This document shows positions 52,690-63,259 of a DNA stretch of 64,000 bases, piece after piece. This stretch comes from Talinum fruticosum (Eukaryota; Streptophyta; Magnoliopsida; Caryophyllales; Talinaceae): the NCBI GenBank assembly GCA_021018815.1, contig JAITYX010000181.1, forward strand, positions 1 through 64,000, in the 5' to 3' direction. Every line of letters begins with the position of its first letter. The stretch's first letter is position 1. A program made the translations under genes and the position numbers. The notes beneath the pieces were generated by a model. That model saw nothing but the letters and a program-made list of their open reading frames with translations, did not search any database and was not told the DNA's origin.

Positions 52690-54696
52690 TGTAAACACCT
52701 AAAAAGTGTCGTCCTTTATCTCGTTATTTTTGTTTTTTGCTTTGTTGGCCCGATAATGATAATACCGAGTACTATTTGTGGATTTGGATTTAGGATCGTG
52801 ATCGATCGGTGTAATATAAGCCAGTACACCACAAAGAACCCCAGCCCCACTTAAATAGCCTTTTGCCTTGGGTCCGTCCACAAATCCTATATTCTTTTGG
52901 ACCGTTCAAGAGCCGGGCCGAGCCTTTAGAGATTGTGGAGTCCCATGATGTGTGTCGGGAAATTTCAAGTACGAATACCGCATTCTCGCTTTAGTCCAAG
53001 TTAGACAAGGCACTGAAGGCCCCAAGATGACATTAAAGCATTACATTTCATGATCAAGAGCATCAAAGTGCTAGTTTTGAGCTTCATGAGATAGACCACA
53101 GGAGGCTAGAAGCTTTCCCCTCTAAATGACGTCGTGGCCGGCTCCCGCCTTCTAAAAGCATGGTGGAACGATGTGTTTTGAGCTTGGAGAATCCTTAGAG
53201 ACACAACTAGGGCACAAAACCCTAGGAGGGTCCGGTTGGCCGCGCCCGCCTTCTCTCTTTTAACCAGTTCAATCTAGTTTTACCATCTTCCGATCCGATT
53301 CTTTCTCTTAAGGAATGGGCTGGTTTTATCTTCGCTATTTGGACGGCTCAATGGAGGAAAACCCTAGATAATTTGTGACTTAGGTCCTCTCCTATAAATA
53401 GAGACGTATAGCTCTCATTCCCATATAGCTTCCTGTCTTAGCATCACGCTGCAGAAAGCTAAACAGAATACTCTCATCTAAACGTTACTTTGCCAAAATT
53501 GATCTTGAACATTCATCTTTTCTACTTATTACCATTGAATTTGTGCAAAGAGATAAAGAATATTCAATTATTCTGATCTCTAGGCACCCTTTCAAGTGAT
53601 CACTACTAAACCCTAGACACGATTCACAAAACTAGCCCTTTTCTTCGATTGTCAACATTGCATCGAGAAATCCAACGAGGAGATCCGGATCGGCAAGGTT
53701 GGATAACCCGAGGGCCATATTTCAGCCTTCGAATAGTTATATTTATTTCTGTTTTGTTCGTTTTCCATATTGTGGTTTAAGAGATGTAATCGGTTTAATT
53801 TCCTCCCCGACCAATGTAATCTTTTATTTTCCGTTTTTCTTGCTTTTATCGCTTTCTTCATCGATTTTCTTTATTGTTTTCCTTATTATGTTTTGGTTGC
53901 TTTAATTCCGTTTCGCATGTTGTATGCTTGCTTTCTTACATCTTTATTAACACACTACTCGAACTACTAATGGTCGTCTTCGGACGGGCGGAACGAAAGG
54001 GTTTATCCCTACATTTCATACCCTCACTCCCGAATCTAATTCTCGGTTCAAGACCGATTGAGTCATCTTTTAGCCTCTTTTAGTGTTAGTTTTCTTATAC
54101 TAAGATTGGAAGAGCAAGTTTTATTTTTGTTAGTTTTTCTTCCCTAAAAGCCGATCGGCGACTCCTTTGTTTTATGCTTTATTCTATGCGAATTCACAAC
54201 TTGGTGTTTTCTAGTTGCAGGAAAAAAATGATGTTAGGAGCTGGATCTACCCATAGGGAAGAGACCGAGGCTAGTTTCACCAGCCATGGCCTCTAGTCGG
54301 CACCCGCCTTCCCCGGTGCGGACAACAGCCAGCACCATGGGATGGCGAGTGGTGGCTTCGGTTCGGATTGGTGTTTTCACACTAATCGGCCCTAAAGCCC
54401 CACGGTAGAATCATAAACCTAATATCATTTGGTCCTTAATTAGAAAATAAGATCCCGGGACTTCTAAAATAATTGCTAAAATAAAATGATTAGTAAAATC
54501 ACTAATCAAATGTGATTTAATTCATTTCAACTTGATTTAATAAAATTCGAAATCTTAACAAAAGGTTTATCCCCACATTATAAAATCGACTTTCTAAAAC
54601 CATCTTCAAAATCAAGCCTTTAAAAACGAAAGAGAGAGAACCGACACTAGTGGGGAAACTCGGCGAGGCACCCCAAGCCCGGCTGTGGTTCCTAAA
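52690..54696 (+). repeat. gypsy D 5' LTR
   Basis: 2007 bp, from TGTAAACACCTAAAAAGTG to GTGGTTCCTAAA (CTACA in the other copies). Best preserved 5' terminus (TG) of the family in this window. The frames at 53652-54083 are LTR sequence. Confidence 0.9.
53392..53402 (+). promoter_or_regulatory. TATA box in gypsy D 5' LTR
   Basis: CTATAAATAGAGA followed by CGTATAGCTCTCATTC; same at 63934 in the 3' LTR. Confidence 0.75.
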
Positions 54697-54697
54697 G

Positions 54698-54715
54698 TGG
54701 CAACTCCACTGGGGA
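54698..54715 (+). other. gypsy D primer binding site
   Basis: TGGCAACTCCACTGGGGA one base after the LTR end. This resembles the TGGCGACTCC-type PBS of Tat/Ogre elements, with A for G at position 5. Confidence 0.75.
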
Positions 54716-56268
54716 TAAACCTTTTATTAAGAAGGCAAAACTTGAAAATTTCAGTAATGTATTTGTAATGATGTGTTTGCATTATGCATCATGCATTTTG
54801 CAACTTTTACACTAATTTAAATATTGTTTTGGACTATTAGAAAAACGTTAGTGTACCCACTGTTTAACCCTTTCTCCAGAGAGGCTCCCACACGTTCCTC
54901 GGCGGGCCCAATTAGGCTTGATTTGCCAAGGAAACGGTACCTCCTCCCTCGTAGCACGCCATCTTGGGCTAAACCTTTTTGGTTCATCGAGAGGCACCAG
55001 AATTCTGGTTGGTATCCTTATCCGTGCAACCCATGGGGGACCAAATTTCGGACTACGTATCACCATGTATCCAGACTCTTGAACTCTTGGGCCATAGAAC
55101 TTTTGGAATTCTAGGTTTTTCTCTCGGACTTCATTTGCACGCTTGAATGAATGTGTACTGTTTTAGATTTAGTCTTCTTCTCGTGAGCCTTTAGGAATAG
55201 GTGAGGAGTGCTTGATTTAGACCCTTGGATGGGTGAAAATAAAACACTTTAATAATTTCCTAAGGAGTCGGTCTATTATGTGCATTTAGTGAAAAGCCAA
55301 AATGCCTTTTTCCTCAATAGGGTCGGTCCTTTGTTTGCATTTTTTGTGTCATTCCAAAACTATATTTCTAATAGCTTAAGTAGTTGCGATTTGTGAAAAG
55401 GGTTTGACCGGAAGCTTCCTTTTCTTGTTATTCAATGCTTTTTGTTTTTTAAATTGTCATGTTTCATCTTCAATCATCTCATATTAGGTGAGTCCATTGC
55501 ATTAGCCAAATAAAATCATCTCATATTAGGTAAGTCGATTTGCATTAGCCAAATAAAATCATCTTATATTAGGTGAGTCCATTTGCATTAGCCAAATAAA
55601 ATCATCTCATATTAGGTGAGCCCATTTGCATTAGTCAAATAAAATAATGTCATATTAGGTGAGTCCATTTGCATTAGCCAAATAAAATCATCTCATATTA
55701 AGTAAGTCCATTTGCATTAGTCAAATAAAATCATCTCATATTAGATAAGTCCATTTGCATTAGCAAAATAAAATCATCTCATATTAGGTGAGTCTATTTA
55801 AATTAGCCAAGAGAGAAAAATCATTTCATATTAGGATAGATAAGTCCATCATTCTCATTTTTCATCTAGTCCAAAGTTCATCTCAAATAGGAAAACACAT
55901 TATCATATAGGAAGCATTTTATGAAGCCATTATTGATTATATCATTATTGCATTCTTTATGTGCATCCAAATAAAAGCATCCTTAGTCTCTTCGGGTCTT
56001 GCGCTTAGGTCCCTTCCTCCTAAAAGCGATCTTCTCTCACATGGTCCTAAACTTCATCCTTTGGGCTGCAGAATAGGGAAGCCTACGGCAACCGAGTATC
56101 ATCGGAATTCGATCTCTAAAGATAAGAACATCTAGCCAAGGAGTCTGGCACATTGTCATTTCTTTTTACTCCGCGGTCTACACCGAGTGCGACAAGCTTC
56201 GGTGCATACTACACCGTCACAATCCACTCCTTGTTCTAAGACAAGTACCTAAAAAGAGTTTCCTTCCA
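54716..56268 (+). other. gypsy D 5' leader
   Basis: About 1.55 kb, untranslated. Landmarks as in the other leaders: GGTACCTCCTCCCTC near 54937, AGATTTAGTCTTCTTCTCGTG near 55166 (trimmed), AGCCTTTAGGAATAGG. The regular 43-bp array is at 55480-55850. GTGCATCCAAATAAAAGC and CTACACCGAGTGCGACAAGC precede the gag start. A short unrelated frame at 54824-55114 has no known domain. Confidence 0.7.
55480..55850 (+). repeat. gypsy D leader array, 43-bp unit, 8 copies
   Basis: The unit reads ATTAGGTGAGTCCATTTGCA, then TTAGCCAAATAAAATCATCT, then CAT. Six or seven units keep exactly 43 bp; the last is longer. Most carry AGGTGAGT or AGGTAAGT. Confidence 0.92.
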
Positions 56269-57200
56269 ATGGATCCTAATCTTGAACAAGTATCTAAGCC
56301 TCGGTATGCTTAATGAGAATATAGCTAAGGTGGAAACCATGTTAAGTGATCAAGAAGAATAGATATCCTCTATATCAAGAGATCTTAAGACCATCGTAAG
56401 GGCTATGAAGGCTATTCAGAGAGATGAGGAAGTTGAACATAGGAGAAGGGAAGAGGCCGAAGAAGCTAAGCATGTACAAAGGGAAATGGCTATGGTTATA
56501 CCACCTCCACTCATCCAATCTTCTCTAGATAATCCTAAACATGAATCTCCCGAGCTCGAATCCAAAACTCGGTCCGATTCCCATATAGATCGGACAGAGC
56601 GAATGTTGAGGGAGTCATCCATGTTCAGCAATCATTATTTCGATCATAAGGGATTCACCTTAATTCCTAAAGGTAAACTACCACTTAAGTTTACTATGCC
56701 CGATATTAAGTTTAAAGGTTTCGAGAATCCCCATCATCATGTACGCAACTTCTTGGGAGCAATGACTCTTAAGAACATTCATGAAGACACTTACCACATC
56801 ATCTTCCCTGGACATTTTATAGTGATGTCATGAAGTGGTATAACACGGTTGACCCACGTAAGGTTGCCAATTGGACGGATTTGTGCAAGGAGTTCCTCTA
56901 TCAATACTCCTATAACACGGATCTACCTATTATTCTTAGAGACTTGGAGTTGATCCAGCAAGGTGGGAAGGAGAGCTTCATTGATTTCCTGACCAAATGG
57001 AGAGCAAAGGCAACCCACATGGCTGACCGACCCTCCGAGAAAGATCAAGTTCGCATTATTGTGAAGAACCTTCAGCCCAATTATAATCGGCACCTCAAAT
57101 TCTTACCCAAGATGAACTTTTCGATCCTCGAGAGATGTTGGTTTGTTAATAGAAGAAGAACTGTCCACCGCAACCACAAATGTTGCAACTGGATATAGAG
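56269..57200 (+). pseudogene. gypsy D gag, two frames, nearly intact
   Basis: Start MDPNLEQ at 56269, then stops near 56305 and 56359. An open stretch 56405-56833 has a charged helix, HIDRTERMLRESSMFSNHYF, FTLIPKGKLPLKFTMPDIKF and NFLGAMTLKNIHEDTYHIIF. A 1-base loss at CCTGG (CCATGG in 11508-11513) shifts to the frame 56830-57198 with MKWYNTVDPRKVANWTDLCK, TDLPIILRDLELIQQGGKES and KDQVRIIVKNLQPNYNRHLK. This is the retrotransposon gag domain. Together about 265 residues are readable, the best gag in the window. Confidence 0.85.
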
Positions 57201-58020
57201 GTAATTATCATTCCAAATATAAGAAAACCTCCAATGCCTGGCAATGCTACCAGGGGTGCAAATGTCAATGCCCTCAATAGGTATACTCGACTACACTCCT
57301 ATGGAGACTACTTATGCTTAAGCCCTTGACTATCTCTTGGAGAAAGGGAAGATAGAGTTTCCACCTATTAGAGCGAGAATCGAAACCGCAAAATAGTCTA
57401 AGAATTGGGACGCGAGAAAATTTTACAAATACCATCGTGCATGAGGACATGATACTGAACGGTGTTGAACATTCAAGAACGAATTAAAATATATGTTTCG
57501 AAATGGCCAATTACCCCCGCCTAAGGCTGCCTGAAACCAAGTAACAATAAGAACCCTTTTAGCGGCACCTTAACCATCTTTACCGAACCCACGCCAAGTC
57601 AGTGGGGGATCCTTCCATCTTTATTCGAGATATTAATGAGTCACAACTACTTCTTAATCTACCGCCATTGGATCCAAAAGTCCGGAGGTTGTAGGTAAGT
57701 GATTAAGAAGATGTCTATGAAATAAGATATGATGACAACAATAGTGACAACTTCGGGGCACACCACCCTTAGAAGAAGATTTTTGGGAAACACTAAGAGC
57801 CCTACTGTTCGGTTTCTTACTAGATCAAGATGGCACAATGCACCCTTAGGTCCACGAGCAGACTCAGGAAGCCCCAAAAGAACCTCGAAGTTGTAAAGGA
57901 AGAAGACCCAATCCTTAAGCAACTCTAGAAATTAAACTCTAACATTTCTATCTCGGCAATTAATATCTCGCTTCTCATAAACATAAGCAAGCTTTAATCG
58001 ATGCACTCAGTAAGATTGAA
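57201..58020 (+). pseudogene. gypsy D gag C-terminal part
   Basis: Co-linear with 48520-49378. The metal-binding-like KFYKYHRARGHDTE region is at 57420-57470 (FTNTIVHEDMILNG in the wrong frame; DNA match to 48775-48830). GCTGCCTGAAACCAAGTAAC and CCTTTTAGCGGCACCTTAAC follow. Many frame changes. Confidence 0.55.
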
Positions 58021-58690
58021 GTTGCTCCCGAAACCATGCCAGAGGAAGTAGTAGGATTGGTTAACAATGGGGATGGAACAATTACTTTTGATCAAAAGGA
58101 TCTCCCGAAGAAGGCATTGCACACAAATGTTCTTTATTTAACAAGTAACTTGCATTAACAAGTCTGTTCTCTTAACCTTGGTAAACAATGGATCAGTAGT
58201 TAACATGTGTCCTTGGTGAACTGCTAAGAGCTTAGGAATTAGAGAGCAATAACTCTCTAAGCAAACTGTTCATCTCCGAGCATATCATAATTCTAGAAGA
58301 ACAATCTTGGGAATAGTGACCTTACCGATCAATATAGGGCCAGTGGAGAGGAACATTGAATTCCAAGTCTTAGATATCCTAGCTACTTTCAATCTGCTTC
58401 TAGGACACCCTTGGTTGCATGATCATCGAGCGAGTGCCTTCTACACTACATGAGAAGGTCAAAATGATCATCAAAGGTAAGGTTATAATTGTTAATGGGG
58501 ATAATCTTTGTGCTACTATCACTTCCAAAGAGTCTATAGTGGAGATCAAGCATGATGCTAAGAACTGTACGGATTTGAAACTATCGCTGCCTTAGAAAGG
58601 GATGAAGCACCTTTAACCTTTAACCCTTATGGAAACCCTAGTGTCCAATCAATGCTTAGGAAGAAAGGATATTTTCCCGTGTCTTGTCTG
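58021..58690 (+). pseudogene. gypsy D protease, catalytic Asp changed to Asn
   Basis: MPEEVVGLVNNGDGTITFDQ near 58038, then, after shifts, LTLVNNGSVVNMCPW near 58172. The active site is V-D-N-G-S in the other copies; AAC replaces the Asp codon here. Further: TAKSLGIREQ, LPINIGPVERNIEFQVLDIL and ATFNLLLGHPWLHDH at about 58315-58430, the conserved post-protease block. The change alone would kill the protease, besides the stops. Confidence 0.75.
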
Positions 58691-59719
58691 TAAGCCGATG
58701 GGTATACCACCCTATTTTTCCATCCCTTGAACCCACTAACAACTATAATTTTGGGCTAGGCTATCAACCTACCACTAAGGAAATAGCTCAAGCCAAGTAG
58801 GAAGTCCAAGTAAGGAGAACCGCACCACATACGGTTTGTTCCGTTAGGCCATTTCCTTATACCCTGAATGGACAATTTCTAAGGAGATAATTTCCCTTTT
58901 ATGGTTTTCCTGAGGCCTATTACATCAAGGAGAAGGGTATCCTAGTACCTGATCTAGAAATCTTCAATGACTACTGTATTCTAGAAGATAAGGCACCTCA
59001 CCTTCTCAAAAAGGGACAATCCACATCAGATTGGACCAATCTCGCCATAAACAATATTTTCAGCTTTCTATTCGATCAAGAGAGTAATAGAAGGGAACTC
59101 TATCTCGATCGTGTCACGAACTATGTCGCATTTGCTGCTCGATCCGTCCAGGTTCATCACCGATGCTTGATATAAAAGGGTCCAAGCATATCATTTGGAT
59201 TGATGCTAAGAAGGGCCAAGAATTTGCTTGTTAGCCTAGGAGTACACCCTCCTTCCGAGTCTAGTGTTACGGCTTGTTTTTCTTCTTCTTCTTCTGTTTT
59301 TTCTAGTTCTAATGTTATCAATTCCAATTCTACTTCTAAGTCTAATGTACTCGTTTCCTCATTCAATAAAGTGAATCTTTCTGCTTACTCCTTGCCTCCT
59401 CTTGCTCTCGGTTGTTTTGCCTCTAATGATGAACAAGAAATTCCTAAAGAATTAATAAAAGCTATGGAAGATCATGAAAATCACTCACTAATAATAGAGG
59501 AAATAATAATAATCAATCTGGGTTAACCGATCAACCCCAAGAGGTTGAGATTGGAAAAACTTTAGATGTAGAAGAGCAGAAGCAATTCACTTCACTCCTC
59601 ACATAATTCATCGATGTCTTTGCGCTTTATGAAGATGCTAAGCCAATTAAGCGAAGTTGAGGAGGATGAAACTAGAATGGGCCTTGAAGATTAAGGAGGA
59701 AGTTCAGAAATAGTTGGGA
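58691..59719 (+). pseudogene. gypsy D protease-RT linker
   Basis: Co-linear with 3120-4100 (minus). It includes YTLNGQFLRR-type and LEDKAPHLLKKGQSTSDWTN readings at 58860-59040. The Ser-rich segment at 59200-59526 reads ACFSSSSSVFSSSNVINSNS and SFNKVNLSAYSLPPLALGCF, ending NDEQEIPKELIKAMEDHENH. No known enzyme domain. Confidence 0.55.
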
Positions 59720-60078
59720 GGCTGAGTTTATTAAGGTAGTTCATTATCCTCACTAGGTAGCAAATATAGTTCCGAGTCCCAAAAAAGATGGCAAGGTTCA
59801 TATGTATGTTGACATTAGGGATTTAAACAAGGCCGGACCTAAAGATGATTTCCCGTTGCCTCATATTGATCTTTTGGTAGATAATACAGCGTGTCATGTT
59901 CTACTCTCGTTCATGGATGGTTACGCCTGATATAATCAAGTGAAGATGGTTGAAGAACACATGGAAAAGATGACCTTCATCACTCAATGGGGGACTTATT
60001 GCTATGTGGTGATGCCATTTGGGCTAAAAATACGGGTGCAATGTATCAAAAGACATCAACAACACTACTCGCATGATA
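59720..60078 (+). pseudogene. gypsy D RT N-terminal part, truncated
   Basis: Decayed VPKKDGKVHMYVDIRDLNKA region near 59780-59835, FPLPHIDLLVDNTACHVLLS near 59850, FMDGYA, stop, YNQVKMVEEHMEKMTFI and TQWGTYCYVVMPFGLK (59940-60030). It stops just after MYQKTSTTLL near 60075, before the YxDD box. The next sequence belongs to the antisense gene, so the rest of pol is deleted. Confidence 0.8.
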
Positions 60079-62560
60079 TGGTCTTCTATAAGAGGACCGA
60101 GGGAAGTAAAGGGGCTTCCTGTGTCGATCAAATTCTGGCAAGGGTAAGATGTTCAAGCTCTCCTCGGAGAAACCTTGTCCCGTATCGGAGGAGCTAGGCT
60201 CATAAACACGAGGTCCTGGCTCAAACGCACTCCTATCACGAGTACACCGCAAAGAACACCGTGATGAGCCTTGTCTAGCATTGCTACTAGAAAGCATTTG
60301 TTGTTCATAAGTTTGGGATGATGTCTCGGGCGCACCGGGTAGACTACCGGAAGGAGTGGCTCTTGATCGACGACTCTCCAAGATCAAGGAAGCGATTAGC
60401 AAATCACTAAAACCTTAAGAATTTAGCACTACACTAATTGAGGACTTACTCGAGATGTAGAGAAAGATTGACCGGTAAAGAAATGTTGGATTCCAAGAAG
60501 AGCTGACTACAATCTAATAGATGTGGTCCTAGATTGCTCCTGGTCATACTGCAAAGTTTATTCGATGTTATCAACGAGGAAGATACTTTTAGCAAATAAC
60601 CAAGAGGAAAAGAGCACATAACTCTTACCCCTCGCTAATTTCTAGGAAAAGGATGCCCGACACATTCTTCGTCCGGGATTTTAGGAATTGTGACAAAACG
60701 AGCGGGTCCCCGGGCATAGTAACATACACATTGAGACTCGGGATGTGAATACCGGCAGGAGTGAGCTACAAAAGAAAGAGGATAATTAATTTCCATACAA
60801 GGAATTCAAGACTATAAAAAAGGAGTTAAGCACTTACTAGTTGGGTCATGATACGAGATGCATGATGGGCTTAGGAGGTGTGTAAATTCAAGAGCAACGT
60901 AAACAGATACCCCACCATGGCCATCGCTTGCTCGGCTAGAGAAAGAGAATAAAAATAGAACATGGTCGAAGGAGGATCGACCGGAATAAATGGAGGCAAT
61001 GTGTTAACGCGAATTTGAGGAGTAACCCTCTCTCCAAGATACCAACAAAATCCAAAAGGACCTTCAAACAAGATCCTTCTCTCACTCAATTCCCGGGCCA
61101 CAAGGACATTTTGAGGAAGTTGGAGTTCGACCCAAGGATGGAAGTTGGCCTACATACAAGAATTATCGAGAAATCAACAAGCAAGAATGAAAAACTACAA
61201 GAAAATGGACAAAAATCGTGGATATAACGGGCGTCCCCACAGTGCATTCATCTAGGTCGTGGGCATGACCAGAATGCTAAAAGTGTGCTTGAAAAGCTTG
61301 TTTAGGCCTATTTTGGAGAAAATTTTCTAAGTAGAAGTAGCATACCGAGTTAACGCGGTTGAGGACTGACCTCAAAAAGCCTATCTCATGTATTTTAGTC
61401 TCGCTCAAAATTTATTCTAGCCCATGATACGGACGTCGAGAACGCGGACCGATTCATTGAACCGGGAGAAAGATGTAGAAAGTATTCGTATAACCATGAC
61501 TACATTTTAACAAGTCAAGTAAATCTTTTTATCTACATAAGATAAAAAGTAAATATTGAAGAAAGGAAGAATTTGAGCATACCTCAATGATCTTCCATAA
61601 GACATTTAAAGGAAGATAGTTGGTGGAATCGGGTTTTGACCTTGTGTGCTCGCACACTTCAACGGAGGCCCCTAATAAGGCAAGTATATGAGGGAGCACC
61701 CCAATTGAGCTCCTTTATTTTATGAAGATCACTAGGTTCACCAAATAGTCAACATGAACCTTGGCAGCCTGATATGAAAAGAGGACCACGCTCAAGAGAA
61801 GAGCAAACACGACTCTAACTTGTTAAGGAGAATGTTGAGGCCGAAAGGTTCATTCTCAAAAGCCTCAAAAAGAATGGTATATTTAAAGGGATTATTATGT
61901 GGAAATCTGTCAGCTACGGGGACTGAAGAAGTGATGGAGGTAGTCACGATTTTTGTACAAATTTCGGTCATAAGCTAAAGGTTCGCCCGAAAAGCCTAAA
62001 CCGGATAAAACAACGAAATCGAAAGGACTTATTGTCATCTCACCGAAGGCGAGGTGGAACGTGTTGGTGGTATCTTAAAACCATTGGCTCTAATAGGATC
62101 CCTCTCCCTCCTATGAATAAGATGGCATAAAGCGATGTAGAGAGGTCTAAACCCAAGCATTATACATGACGTTCTTGAGAGGAAAGTGCATACTCTCACG
62201 GATCTCCATAAACTTTGAGATAGCTCCACTCGCTTCGAATTGAGTCTTTCCGTAAGACAAAATGCAATAAGATTTTGGTTAAAGCTTTACTCTAAATAAG
62301 CAAATGAAGAGGTTTAAGCCAATTAGCTTACCGAAAAGGAAATGGCAAGTGAGGAAACATGGTTTTCAGCTTCAACTAGAAGATCACTTGTATTCCATTC
62401 ATTTTACGAGAGGTCATTCGCGCTCGAGGAAGGAGTCTTGGGTAAGACTCTCAACTCTAGTTCTTCTTACAGGATGAGCCTTTCTTCTAGGAATTTTGAA
62501 GACAAGGAATTCTTGAGAACCAACTAGTTTTCAAGAAGAAGCAAAGAAAGGAGATGTAAG
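60079..62560 (-). pseudogene. antisense plant mobile domain (PMD)-like gene inside gypsy D
   Basis: On the minus strand, opposite to the element. From high to low: KFMEIRESMHFPLKNVMYNA near 62190, TNTFHLAFGEMTISPFDFVV and LSGLGFSGEPLAYD near 61990-62068, FGLNILLNKLESCLLFS near 61815, ELNWGAPSYTCLIRGL near 61690, and NYLPLNVLWKIIEV ending at a splice donor GAG/GTATGC near 61590. After an intron YEYFLHLSPGSMNRSAFSTS (about 61450-61480). Later RRILFEGPFGFCWYLGERVT (60871-61101) and a Ser/Arg-rich tail (60046-60402). THTFHL..GE-T and DWG-A are hallmarks of PMD (aminotransferase-like) proteins such as the MAIN family, some known to ride on transposons. Stops and shifts break it. Function unknown. 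Confidence 0.7.
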
Positions 62561-62612
62561 AGGAAAACAAGAGTATGATGAAGTTGGTGTACAAAATGAA
62601 ACACACCATGCA

Positions 62613-62624
62613 CCCCTTTTATAG
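62613..62624 (-). promoter_or_regulatory. TATA box for the antisense gene
   Basis: CTATAAAAGGGG on the minus strand. It lies just upstream of the antisense gene's first exons and within the gypsy 3' region, far from the LTR promoters. Confidence 0.55.
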
Positions 62625-63244
62625 GAAAATCGGTCAAGGCATCCAAGTACATAAAACAAGGGTCAAGAAATTAATGGGGAACTCGAAGGAATTCGGTCAG
62701 GCAAGCAGGGGGCCATGCCGGCTAAAGGCCGATCGGCGCCGACCACGAGGCACCGAGGAGTCCAATCGGCGAAGCTTTTGTAGCCTAGCCCACTTCCCTA
62801 TTCCGAGTAGCTTTGTCCTCTTGAAGCATGTGATTTTTGTCCTTTATGCATGCAAGTGGGAGGTTCTGGGCCCACCAATCAGCTTTTCCGAACAGCTTTA
62901 CCAGTATGTTTCGACTGAATTATCTAAGTAAATGCATTGATCTTTTGTCAATTCAATTATACACTAAAAAGTATGCTAGTAGAGCAGATTATTTAGCCAA
63001 GCTTCAGATCAAAAGACGATCAAATTTTCAGCATTGAAACATGCCAAGCTTCGGGCTCTTATCAAGCCAAGCTTAGGATCCCTTTATCGAACTTCAAAAC
63101 GCATGCATCGCGATCAAGTTCAGGTCTCACTTTGTAGTTCGGGTTTCATTACAACAAATTGTAAGCATCACACAATACCTTATAGAAATCGAGGTAAGTA
63201 CCCTTTAGTGTCTACTTTGACCCTTCGTCTTTATAGACTCGGCC
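62625..63244 (+). other. gypsy D 3' non-coding region
   Basis: Between the antisense promoter and the PPT. It contains a GC-rich patch near 62710-62760 and, at 62985-63135, words such as AAGCCAAGCTTAGGATC and GCCAAGCTTCGGGCTC that recall the repeat zone at 30990-31330. The last 60 bp match 31375-31434. Frames here are short and unrelated to known proteins. Confidence 0.6.
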
Positions 63245-63258
63245 AAAGTGGAGGTTAA
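63245..63258 (+). other. gypsy D polypurine tract
   Basis: AAAGTGGAGGTTAA directly before the 3' LTR. Confidence 0.75.
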
Positions 63259-63259
63259 C

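Noticed and set aside
55480..55850. CRISPR-like array
   Set aside because: Units are contiguous with no unique spacers, the setting is a plant retrotransposon leader, and no cas genes are present.
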